Source: Deltaproteobacteria bacterium
GTDB taxonomy: Bacteria > SAR324 > NAC60-12
Reading direction: 5' to 3'
Length of the DNA stretch: 10,307 nucleotides
Assembly: GCA_002716165.1 (NCBI GenBank)
Contig: PAZT01000013.1
Span: 1-10,307, forward strand
The position numbers and the translations under genes were made by a program. The notes under the pieces were generated by a model. The model saw only the letters and a program-made list of their open reading frames with translations. It searched no databases and was not told the DNA's origin. This document shows, one piece after another, positions 1-7,615 of the stretch; position 1 is the stretch's first letter; every line of letters starts with the position of its first letter.

Positions 1-2186
1 TAGAAACACTTGTAAGTGTTGCTTCAGATCCTATGAGCCTAGTTTTGATCAAATCTCCAGGAGAATCGGGAGCGGATGTGGTTATTGGAAGCACACAACG
101 ATTTGGAGTTCCAATGGGATTCGGCGGTCCTCATGCTGCTTATTTTGCCGCACGAGAAAAAAATATGAGAAGTATTCCCGGAAGAATTATCGGAGTATCA
201 ATTGATCGCAGAGGTAAAACTGCACTGCGAATGGCTCTTCAAACAAGGGAGCAACATATTCGCAGAGAGAAGGCTACAAGCAATATCTGCACAGCACAAG
301 TATTACTGGGAGTGATTGCGGGCTGTTACGCTGTATATCATGGTCCTGATGGATTACGAATTATCGCCAAACGTATACATAGGATGACCGGTATTCTCGC
401 AGAAGGCTTAAAGGAGTCCGGAATACCAGTGGAAAATAAAAATTTTTTTGACACTTTAACTACTTTAACAGGTGAAAGAAGTAAAGCTATTTATGAAAAT
501 GCATTAGCCAAAGGAATTAACTTAAGAAAAATAGGAAGCAGCAAATTAGGAATTACACTGGATGAAACCACTTCTGCAGAAGATATTCAAATTCTATGGA
601 AAGTTTTTTCAGAAAGTAATGATCTTCCGTCGCTCAAAGAAATAGATTCAGATTTTACAAGTGGAAAAAAGGACTATGGGATTCCAAAAAAACTTATTAG
701 AAATTCAGATTTTCTAACACACCCTGTTTTTAATATGTATCAGTCCGAAACAGCTATGCTTCGTTACCTGCGATACCTTCAGGATAAGGATATTGCTCTG
801 GATAAATCCATGATTCCATTAGGTTCGTGCACAATGAAACTCAATGCGACTTCCGAAATGGTACCCATAAGCTGGCCCGAATTTTCTAACATTCATCCTT
901 TTGCCCCAGAAAATCAAACAGAAGGATACATGAAACTGATTAGTGACCTTGAAAATTATCTGATAAAGATAACTGGATTTGATGCAGTTTCGATGCAACC
1001 AAATTCTGGAGCCCAGGGAGAATACGCTGGTTTACTTGCTATCCACAACTACCATAAATCAAGAGGCGAAGGGCAGCGCAATGTCTGCCTTATTCCCAGT
1101 TCTGCTCATGGTACTAATCCGGCTAGTGCGACAATGACAAGCATGAAAAGTGTGATAGTGAAGTGTGATGAAAATGGCAACATTGATATAAATAACCTTT
1201 GTGAACTGGCAGAAAAATATGCTGAAAAACTGGCTGCATTAATGATTACTTATCCCTCTACGCATGGAGTTTTTGAGGAAAGCTTAATACGTATTTGTGA
1301 AATTATTCATGATAAAGGAGGACAGGTTTACATGGATGGAGCAAACCTTAACGCATTGATGGGAATAGCTCAACCGGGTAAAATTGGACCAGATGTGTTA
1401 CATATGAATCTGCACAAAACTTTTTGTATTCCTCATGGGGGTGGCGGTCCAGGAATGGGGCCAATCGGAATGAAATCTCATCTTGCCGAATTTGCACCAA
1501 ATCACTGCGTAGTGCCAATTAAAGATCTATCCGAGGGTAACACAGCCGTTTCTGCAGCACCATGGGGAAGTCCCGGAATCTTGCCTATTTCATGGGTCTA
1601 TATACAGCTAATGGGCGGCCGAGGGCTAAAGAAATCATCTCAGGTTGCTATACTTAATGCGAATTACCTTGCCATGAGATTAAATGAATATTTTCCCATA
1701 GTCTATACAGGAAAAAATGGGCTGGTCGCACATGAATGTATAATTGACATAAGACCACTTAAATCTGATACTGGAATCTCTGAAGAAGACATTGCAAAAA
1801 GATTGATAGACTATGGTTTCCATGCCCCAACCATGTCATGGCCTGTTGCTGGTACATTGATGATCGAACCTACCGAAAGTGAACCAAAAGCTGAGCTTGA
1901 TCGTTTTTGTGAAGCCATGATTTCAATCCGCATGGAAGCAGATAGAGTATTTAAAGGGGAGTGGGACAAAACAGACAACCCGCTTAAAAATTCTCCACAT
2001 CCTGCAGATGATCTTACAGATCCTGAATGGAACCATTGTTATTCAAAGGAAACTGCTTTCTACCCGTTAGCTTCAATTCGTCAAAACAAATATTGGCCTC
2101 CTTCGGCCCGTGTTGACAATGTCCATGGGGATCGAAATATCTTTTGTGCTTGCCCACCGCTTGAAAGTTATGAGGACGTGGAGTGA
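1..2186 (+). CDS. gcvP: Glycine dehydrogenase (decarboxylating), P-protein, 5'-truncated by the window edge
   Basis: This is the P-protein of the glycine cleavage system. It decarboxylates glycine with pyridoxal phosphate and passes the aminomethyl group to the lipoyl arm of H-protein in the cytoplasm. The reading frame is open from base 3, so the ATG at 33 is internal and the true start lies left of the window. About 727 residues are visible of the usual 950 to 960, so roughly 230 N-terminal residues are missing. Visible family signatures, numbered from the ATG at 33, are QRFGVPMGFGGPHAA (22-36), PLGSCTMKLN (262-271), SSAHGTNPA (356-364) and the PLP site NLHKTFCIPHGGGGPG (459-474), whose Schiff-base lysine is codon 1416-1418. 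The C-terminus is intact (GDRNIFCACPPLESY). Both halves sit on one chain, as in E. coli, and not as split gcvPA/gcvPB. The stop overlaps the next gene by four bases. Confidence 0.97.
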   Translation, partial: ETLVSVASDPMSLVLIKSPGESGADVVIGSTQRFGVPMGFGGPHAAYFAAREKNMRSIPGRIIGVSIDRRGKTALRMALQTREQHIRREKATSNICTAQVLLGVIAGCYAVYHGPDGLRIIAKRIHRMTGILAEGLKESGIPVENKNFFDTLTTLTGERSKAIYENALAKGINLRKIGSSKLGITLDETTSAEDIQILWKVFSESNDLPSLKEIDSDFTSGKKDYGIPKKLIRNSDFLTHPVFNMYQSETAMLRYLRYLQDKDIALDKSMIPLGSCTMKLNATSEMVPISWPEFSNIHPFAPENQTEGYMKLISDLENYLIKITGFDAVSMQPNSGAQGEYAGLLAIHNYHKSRGEGQRNVCLIPSSAHGTNPASATMTSMKSVIVKCDENGNIDINNLCELAEKYAEKLAALMITYPSTHGVFEESLIRICEIIHDKGGQVYMDGANLNALMGIAQPGKIGPDVLHMNLHKTFCIPHGGGGPGMGPIGMKSHLAEFAPNHCVVPIKDLSEGNTAVSAAPWGSPGILPISWVYIQLMGGRGLKKSSQVAILNANYLAMRLNEYFPIVYTGKNGLVAHECIIDIRPLKSDTGISEEDIAKRLIDYGFHAPTMSWPVAGTLMIEPTESEPKAELDRFCEAMISIRMEADRVFKGEWDKTDNPLKNSPHPADDLTDPEWNHCYSKETAFYPLASIRQNKYWPPSARVDNVHGDRNIFCACPPLESYEDVE
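2172..2175 (+). promoter_or_regulatory. Ribosome binding site for the RecE-like gene
   Basis: GAGG lies 7 bases before the GTG at 2183, inside the end of gcvP. An in-frame TGA at 2171-2173 blocks any start further upstream, and the next in-frame ATG comes only at residue 49, after the conserved N-terminal part. This Shine-Dalgarno match therefore fixes the GTG as the start. Confidence 0.6.
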
Positions 2187-2914
2187 TTCATACCAATCAA
2201 TGCGGTTTTTTTTACAGCCTACCTTTTGAGAAATACAAGAACCTGCCCGGACTAAACCAATCAAAAATCCGGAAACTTCTTTCATCACCATCAAGACCAA
2301 GGTTAGGATACCAGATTCAGCAAGCAATGAATTTTGGGAACGCAGGCCACTGTCTCCTGCTGGAACCAAAAAAGTTTGCAGAACTCTATGTCTGTGCACC
2401 AAAAGGTTTAAACAAACGTGGGAAAAAAGGGAAAAAAAATTGGGAAGAGTTTTGCGAGCTTCACACTGGAAAAAATGTACTTGCCTCAACTGATTGGGAA
2501 AGATTACAAAAAATCCTCAAGGTTTTCCAGATTAATCCTAAAATCATGAAGTTTTGGAAACATGGCAAGACGGAAGTTTCAATGTTCTGGGAGGATGCAG
2601 AATTAGATTTAGACTGCAAAGCAAGGATGGACTGGTTTGATGCTAATTCAATGAAAATTGTTGATCTTAAATTCACAAATAAGATAGATAAATTTTCCAA
2701 TCAAAAACTGATGGAAAATTATTTGTCAGTACAAGCTGCATGGTACAGTCGAGGGGTATACGAGCTCACAGGTAGTAAATGTGAATTTTCGTTTATCTTA
2801 GTAGAAAAATATTCTCCACACATGATCAGTGTTATAAAAGCAAGTGAAGAAATTATATTTCACGGAGAGCAGACAATACTAAAAATGATAAAAAGATTTA
2901 GCAAAAAAACATGA
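2183..2914 (+). CDS. RecE-type (exodeoxyribonuclease VIII-like) PD-(D/E)XK exonuclease domain protein
   Basis: The 243-residue protein matches the C-terminal nuclease domain of phage and prophage RecE (DUF3799/PDDEXK-like), which degrades the 5' strand of duplex DNA to leave 3' tails for annealing. The family order is present: LNQSKIRKLL (24-33), FGNAGHCLLLEP with H56 (51-62), APKG and a tryptophan-rich segment (72-88), EVSMFWED (131-138), CKARMDWF with D150, VDLKFT with D161 and K163, and SVQAAWY with Q184 (182-188). From memory the E. coli RecE active site is H652, D748, D759, K761; the spacing here (H56, D150, D161, K163) is almost identical, so the enzyme looks catalytically complete. It lacks the long N-terminal region of E. 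coli RecE. The GTG start overlaps gcvP by four bases (GTGA) and the stop overlaps the next gene by four (ATGA). No RecT or Redβ annealase gene is visible nearby. The cellular role is unknown. Confidence 0.85.
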   Translation: MIHTNQCGFFYSLPFEKYKNLPGLNQSKIRKLLSSPSRPRLGYQIQQAMNFGNAGHCLLLEPKKFAELYVCAPKGLNKRGKKGKKNWEEFCELHTGKNVLASTDWERLQKILKVFQINPKIMKFWKHGKTEVSMFWEDAELDLDCKARMDWFDANSMKIVDLKFTNKIDKFSNQKLMENYLSVQAAWYSRGVYELTGSKCEFSFILVEKYSPHMISVIKASEEIIFHGEQTILKMIKRFSKKT

Positions 2915-4269
2915 TGGAAAATCCAAAACCTATAGAATCCGTCTCCGTATTGTTCCTATATAAGGAAGAAGTTTTTGCAGTGCAGCGTCAACATTATCTT
3001 CATGCTTTTCCTGGATATCTAGCCTTCCCTGGCGGCAAAATTGACAAGGACGAATCTTCAGTTCCTTTTCAAACAAATATTCTTTCAAATCATGATCCTC
3101 GGAAAATGCGTGCAATTTGTAGGGAAGTTTTGGAGGAACTTGGTTATGACATTGAAAAAGGAATTCTTAAGGATGAAGTCCTTTTTATTAGTGAGATTGC
3201 TGAAGCAGTTGCACCTGTTTTTGCTCCTTTTCGTTTTAGAACATGGTTTTTTCGTATTGAATTGAAAAAAAAAATTAGCTTTAAAGTCGATTCTGGAGAA
3301 TTTGCCTGCAGTTTCTGGAGCACCCCTGAAAATATGCTTAATGATTTCAGAAAAGGTAAAAGCTTAATGGTTCCGCCTACCCGCTGGGTTTTAAAGGGAC
3401 TCATTGAAGATCCACAGGCAACAGATCTTGGCGATCTTTCAGAGAGGTATGATGAGGAAAACAGGGTTCCCAGACTGGAAATGCTAGATGGAATCACCTT
3501 GCTTCCTGTGAGGTCAGTAACTCTTCCTCCTGCAAGTCGGACTAATGCCATACTCTTAGGAGATGAAGATAAAGTTAAACTGCTGATAGACCCATCACCA
3601 AATTCAGAAGAGGAATACCAGCGTTTACTTAAGACAATTAAAGGTCCTGTGCCGGAAGCAATATTTCTTACACATCACCATCCTGATCACCATCAGTTTT
3701 CCAATCAGCTAGCACGTGAGCTGAAGATTCCAATCATTCTCAGTAGGGACACTCTGCAACGTCTATCAGAAAAACATGGCAAAGAATACTTTGAAGATAT
3801 TTTGCTGCAAACTGTATCCGAGAACCAGTATGTTACATCATGGCATGGTTCAGCTGTGCGAGTTTATGAAATACCAGGACACGATTCTGGACATTTGGGA
3901 CTAGCTCCAGATTCAATGACTTGGTTTTTAGTGGGAGATCTGATTCAGGGAATAGGAACTGTCGTGATCCCATCACCTGAAGGAGATATGGGAACCTATT
4001 TAAACACATTGAAAAAAGTCATTTCTCTAAGTCCAGAAGTGATTATACCCTCTCATGGAGTTCCAATGAGAACTACATACCGACTGGAAGAAACTCTCAA
4101 ACATCGTCTCAAGCGTGAATCAGAAATTCTCAAACTACATCAATCAGGAAAGTCCAAACAGGAAATTCTGATGGAACTTTATTCTGAGACAGATCCTCGT
4201 CTACATCCTGCTGCATTGCAAAATATAGAATCCCACCTGACCAAGTTGCGCAAAGAAAACATCCTATAA
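2911..4269 (+). CDS. Nudix hydrolase fused to a LACTB2-like metallo-beta-lactamase
   Basis: This two-domain protein has 452 residues. The N-terminal part (about 8-165) is a Nudix domain, which hydrolyses a nucleoside diphosphate linked to another moiety. Its box is split: G42-x5-E48, then 15 extra residues, then R71-E-V-L-E-E-L-G-Y79, which keeps the metal-binding glutamates. The C-terminal part (about 195-390) is a metallo-beta-lactamase hydrolase with H255xH257xD259H260, PGH (H324), VGD (D343) and SHG (H382), a full two-metal site. Residues about 395-452 match the winged-helix tail of the LACTB2 family (LHPAA followed by SHLTKLRKENIL). Human LACTB2 is a mitochondrial single-strand endoribonuclease; other relatives are thioesterases or glyoxalases, so the substrate is unknown. 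An insert in the Nudix box recalls the CoA diphosphatase NUDT19. The ATG overlaps the previous stop; a second ATG at 2914 is an alternative start. rnr follows after one base, which makes an RNA-related role attractive but unproven. Confidence 0.88.
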   Translation: MMENPKPIESVSVLFLYKEEVFAVQRQHYLHAFPGYLAFPGGKIDKDESSVPFQTNILSNHDPRKMRAICREVLEELGYDIEKGILKDEVLFISEIAEAVAPVFAPFRFRTWFFRIELKKKISFKVDSGEFACSFWSTPENMLNDFRKGKSLMVPPTRWVLKGLIEDPQATDLGDLSERYDEENRVPRLEMLDGITLLPVRSVTLPPASRTNAILLGDEDKVKLLIDPSPNSEEEYQRLLKTIKGPVPEAIFLTHHHPDHHQFSNQLARELKIPIILSRDTLQRLSEKHGKEYFEDILLQTVSENQYVTSWHGSAVRVYEIPGHDSGHLGLAPDSMTWFLVGDLIQGIGTVVIPSPEGDMGTYLNTLKKVISLSPEVIIPSHGVPMRTTYRLEETLKHRLKRESEILKLHQSGKSKQEILMELYSETDPRLHPAALQNIESHLTKLRKENIL

Positions 4270-4270
4270 A

Positions 4271-6565
4271 ATGAAATCCCATAAAAAAGCTATTATGCGG
4301 ATGTTAGAAAAAGGCATGAATCCCATGTCAGCAAAACAGATTCGCAGTGCACTTGGACTTAAAAAATCTACAGCTATAAAAGTAAAAGCTGAATTACAAA
4401 AATTAATCAAAGACGGAAAAATCAAAAAAAATGATAGCCGTTATTTTTTGGCAGTGGAAAAAGTTTCCGTAGCTAAAAATAGGATGCCAGATAATGCAAA
4501 AAGAAAAAGATCTAAAGATACTTTGATCAGTGCTCAAAAGCCTTTTAAGAAACTTAAAATTAGTTCCAAAATTACTGAAACTGGCGTATTCACACGTAAC
4601 AGGAAAGGATTTGGTTTTGTAGCCATCGGAAATGGCCGATCTGATGTTTTCATAGGTCAAAAGGAGCAATGCTTTGCCATGGAAGGTGACCTAGTAGAAA
4701 TTGAAATTTACAGCAAACGTGGATTTGGAAATAAACGTAAAGGAACTGTCATCAGAATTTTGGAACGCGCATCAAAGGAAATTCTGGCGCGACTAAAACG
4801 AACGAAAAAAGCAACAATGGCAGTTCCACTTAATATTGATTCAGGACTAAATTTTCTGTCAATTTCCGAAGAAAATGACCTCCCAGAAATTGAATCGGGA
4901 ACACTAGTTGAGGCCGAAATAATAGAAGAAAGTAAACGAAAAGGTAAAAAAATTACTGCCCCTTGCGGACGAATTATACGGGAACTTAATTATAAAAGTG
5001 ATCATCAGATTGGCTTCCAACTTATTCTCAAGGAAAACATGATCCGTACAGAATTTTCTCAGGAAACTTTGGATTATGTAAAAAATTTTTCAACTCAGGT
5101 ACGTTATGATGCAGCTTCAGGAAGACGTGATTTGCGAAATTTGGATTTTGTTACTATTGACGGTAAAAACGCACAAGATTTTGACGACGCAGTCTGTGTA
5201 ATACCTGACAAAAATTCCAGCGGAGGATTTCGTCTTTTTGTGTCCATTGCAGACGTTGCCCACTATGTACAAATGAATGATCCTATAGACAAAGAAGCCC
5301 TACAGAGAGGCACAAGCGTCTATTTCCCATCCCACGCTATCCCTATGCTTCCTGAAGTTCTTTCCAACAATTTATGCAGTTTGCATCCGAATGTGAACCG
5401 ACTGACTTTGACGTGCGAGATGAGAATAAACCCAGAAGGACATTTAACAGGCTATTCAATTACAGAAAGTATAATTCGTAGTCGAGCACGTTTGATTTAT
5501 GAAGATGTCGCAAATTTAATTGAAGGACAACCCTCTTCAATTCGTGATCCCAAATTAATTTCTAATATTCACAGAATGCATCAAGTCGCTAAAATACTTG
5601 AACACAAAAGAATTCAGCGAGGCGCAGTGCAGTTTAGATTTCCGGAAGAAATTATTGAGTATGATACTGACAAACAAATGGTTGGAGTAGTGAAAAGCTA
5701 CCAGTCCTGCTCCATGAAACTGATAGAACAATTTATGCTGGAAGCAAATGAGACCATTGCGCGTCACTGTGTGAAAAACAAAATGCCTGCATTTTTTCGC
5801 GTGCATGATATTCCAGATAAAAAGAAGCTTAGAAAACTACAGCAAACTTTTTTCAGGTTCGGAGTTAGGACTCCACTCACTAAATTAGTTGATCCAAGAA
5901 AGTTTAACGCCGTTATAGAGCAAATAAGAGATCTTCCTCAATTTGAACAACTACAGGTCCTTTTGCTACGAGCATTGCCTCTTGCAGTTTACCTTACCGC
6001 AAACAAGGGGCACTTTGGACTTGCAGCAGATTATTATACACATTTCACATCACCAATACGCAGATATCCTGATTTAGTTGTACATAGGGCCATAAAGCAG
6101 AAGTTAAACCAACAGCATTCATCAAATGAAAAATCACAAAAAGTTATTTTGCTCACAGTAAGTAGTAAGATGGCAGAATTATGTTCCCAGCTTGAGCGTC
6201 GGGCAGAAAAGGCTGAACGACAAAGCATTGATTTGATGAAAGTAGATTTTTTGGCACCGCTCGTTGGAAAAACTTTTCAAGCCTCAGTTACCTCCATTGA
6301 AAAACGGGGTTTTAAGATTAATCTTAAATCAAATGGAATTGAATGGTTTCTACCAATTGAGTCATTGCCGGATGATTCATACTATTATGATGAAACAGCC
6401 CTCCATCTTTGCGGACGACGTAAAAATAGAATACTTCAGTCAGGCCAGCTCCTTGAAATCAGGCTGCTACGGGCGGATACTTTATACAGAATGATGGAGT
6501 TTGAGGTTGAACGCTGGCTTGAAAATGTACATGACTCAACCAAAATTGAAAGATTTGTAAAATAA
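4271..6565 (+). CDS. rnr: Ribonuclease R (RNB-family 3'-5' exoribonuclease)
   Basis: RNase R degrades structured RNA processively from the 3' end to short oligonucleotides and acts in mRNA and rRNA quality control in the cytoplasm. The 764 residues show the full RNase R layout. A winged-helix segment (about 3-62) is followed by a lysine- and arginine-rich linker (about 64-100). Next come OB/cold-shock domains beginning with TGVFTRNRKGFGFV (104-117), then the RNB catalytic domain (about 282-608), and a C-terminal S1 domain (about 664-748). The RNB metal site is TIDGKNAQDFDDAV with D297, D303, D305 and D306, the same spacing as D272, D278, D280 and D281 that I recall for E. coli RNase R. HFTSPIRRYPDLVVHR (591-606) is the conserved RNA-channel segment. 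The winged helix separates RNase R from RNase II. Unlike E. coli RNase R it has almost no lysine-rich C-terminal tail. The start lies one base after the previous stop without a clear ribosome binding site, so coupling is likely. Confidence 0.95.
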   Translation: MKSHKKAIMRMLEKGMNPMSAKQIRSALGLKKSTAIKVKAELQKLIKDGKIKKNDSRYFLAVEKVSVAKNRMPDNAKRKRSKDTLISAQKPFKKLKISSKITETGVFTRNRKGFGFVAIGNGRSDVFIGQKEQCFAMEGDLVEIEIYSKRGFGNKRKGTVIRILERASKEILARLKRTKKATMAVPLNIDSGLNFLSISEENDLPEIESGTLVEAEIIEESKRKGKKITAPCGRIIRELNYKSDHQIGFQLILKENMIRTEFSQETLDYVKNFSTQVRYDAASGRRDLRNLDFVTIDGKNAQDFDDAVCVIPDKNSSGGFRLFVSIADVAHYVQMNDPIDKEALQRGTSVYFPSHAIPMLPEVLSNNLCSLHPNVNRLTLTCEMRINPEGHLTGYSITESIIRSRARLIYEDVANLIEGQPSSIRDPKLISNIHRMHQVAKILEHKRIQRGAVQFRFPEEIIEYDTDKQMVGVVKSYQSCSMKLIEQFMLEANETIARHCVKNKMPAFFRVHDIPDKKKLRKLQQTFFRFGVRTPLTKLVDPRKFNAVIEQIRDLPQFEQLQVLLLRALPLAVYLTANKGHFGLAADYYTHFTSPIRRYPDLVVHRAIKQKLNQQHSSNEKSQKVILLTVSSKMAELCSQLERRAEKAERQSIDLMKVDFLAPLVGKTFQASVTSIEKRGFKINLKSNGIEWFLPIESLPDDSYYYDETALHLCGRRKNRILQSGQLLEIRLLRADTLYRMMEFEVERWLENVHDSTKIERFVK

Positions 6566-7254
6566 TGTCACGTCACCAGGCATTTTTTAAGGGTCTAAAA
6601 ACAAGTCTCCCGATTATGGCAGGATACCTACCGGTGGGCTTTGCCTTTGGTGTTGCCGCCGAAGGTGCCCATTTTGGAACTTCTTTTGCCCTGTTTACTT
6701 CACTATTTATTTATGCCGGAGCAAGCCAATTTGCACTGGTTGGATTACTGAAGGATGGTGTCTCTTTAATAACAGCAGCATTTATAACTGTTGGACTAAA
6801 TATCCGACATTTTTTATATGGACCTGGTTTATCAGGAGAAACAGAAGAATTAAAATTATCACAAAGGCTAATAACTGCTTTTGGACTGACTGATGAAGTT
6901 TTTTCAGTTGCCTTTTCCAAAATCAAGGAAATACCAGTAGAATCAAGATTCTGGTGGCTGCTTGGACTGGAAATAGGGGCTTATGCCTCATGGGTGCTCA
7001 GCACTTTTATGGGAAGTTTTGGAGGAAAAGCACTACTAAATAATTTTTCATTCCTTGGACAGGCTCTTTCTTTCGCTCTACCAGCACTTTTCTTCAGCCT
7101 TTTGCTATCAATGCTTCAAAAAGGCAGACGTCTGGCAGTGGTAATTGCCTTAGCGGTTGCAGCGACCTTTCAATTAAACGGGCACCCAGAAATTGGAATA
7201 ATTGCAGCGGCATTTATTGGCCCCATCACAGGAATTATATGGATCAGACAGTAA
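6565..7254 (+). CDS. azlC: AzlC-family branched-chain amino acid exporter, large subunit
   Basis: This 229-residue integral membrane protein of the inner membrane has hydrophobic stretches at about 14-33, 37-62, 66-88, 128-150, 165-184, 188-203 and 209-227. AzlC-family signatures are YAGASQFALVGLL (50-62), NIRHFLYG (79-86) and the TDEVF pentapeptide (109-113). With a small AzlD partner, members of this family (B. subtilis AzlCD, E. coli YgaZH, Corynebacterium BrnFE) export branched-chain amino acids or methionine. The substrate cannot be told from sequence. The ATG shares one base with the rnr stop (TAATG), and the azlD start lies inside the end of this gene, so the pair is translated together. 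The length is usual for the family. Confidence 0.92.
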   Translation: MSRHQAFFKGLKTSLPIMAGYLPVGFAFGVAAEGAHFGTSFALFTSLFIYAGASQFALVGLLKDGVSLITAAFITVGLNIRHFLYGPGLSGETEELKLSQRLITAFGLTDEVFSVAFSKIKEIPVESRFWWLLGLEIGAYASWVLSTFMGSFGGKALLNNFSFLGQALSFALPALFFSLLLSMLQKGRRLAVVIALAVAATFQLNGHPEIGIIAAAFIGPITGIIWIRQ

Positions 7255-7586
7255 ACGATATATATTTTTTCTATGCAATTTTACTTGTTGCAGTAGGAAC
7301 CTATCTAATACGTGCTATACCTTTTATTCTCTACGCAAGAAAGGGCAAAAAAAGTAAAAGTCATGCTAAAATAAACTTGTTTTTCCGACTAATGGGGCCA
7401 TCAATGATAGCTGCACTGCTTGTAACTTCCATTGGAGCACCAAATTCTGAAGAGTATTTACAGATTTTGAACTACTTAATAGGATTCAGTGCAGTAGGTC
7501 TAAGCTACTGGCTTTGGAAAAATCCTGGAATATGCGTAATAGCAGGTGTAATATGTTTTTCCTTATCACAGTTGTTTTTCATTTGA
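7239..7586 (+). CDS. azlD: AzlD-family small subunit of the branched-chain amino acid exporter
   Basis: The 115-residue membrane protein has about four hydrophobic segments (7-34, 50-66, 75-93, 97-115). Family motifs are VGTYLIRAIPF (19-29) and GPSMIAALLVTS (53-64). It is the obligate small partner of AzlC in export of branched-chain amino acids. Its start overlaps azlC by 16 bases, with AGGA at 7230-7233 five bases before the ATG. It is the last gene of the plus-strand cluster and converges on the RbgA gene 29 bases further on. No GC-rich hairpin with a T tract is visible in that gap. Confidence 0.9.
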   Translation: MDQTVNDIYFFYAILLVAVGTYLIRAIPFILYARKGKKSKSHAKINLFFRLMGPSMIAALLVTSIGAPNSEEYLQILNYLIGFSAVGLSYWLWKNPGICVIAGVICFSLSQLFFI

Positions 7587-7615
7587 TTACAAACAGCAGA
7601 CTATTTCTTGTGCAA

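Noticed and set aside
33..35. ATG at 33 as the start of gcvP
   Set aside because: The frame is open to base 3 and the preceding codons (ETLVSVASDP) continue the conserved GcvP sequence, so this is an internal methionine.
2073..2700. Two minus-strand open frames opposite gcvP and the RecE-like gene
   Set aside because: They are antisense to strongly supported genes and their products match no family I know.
2930..3551. Three short open frames in other frames of the Nudix-MBL gene
   Set aside because: The Nudix motifs on the main frame explain the region; the shadows have no motifs.
7587..7615. Terminator between convergent azlD and rbgA
   Set aside because: Only a 4-bp ACAA/TTGT pairing is present, with no GC-rich stem and no T tract, so I cannot support a terminator.
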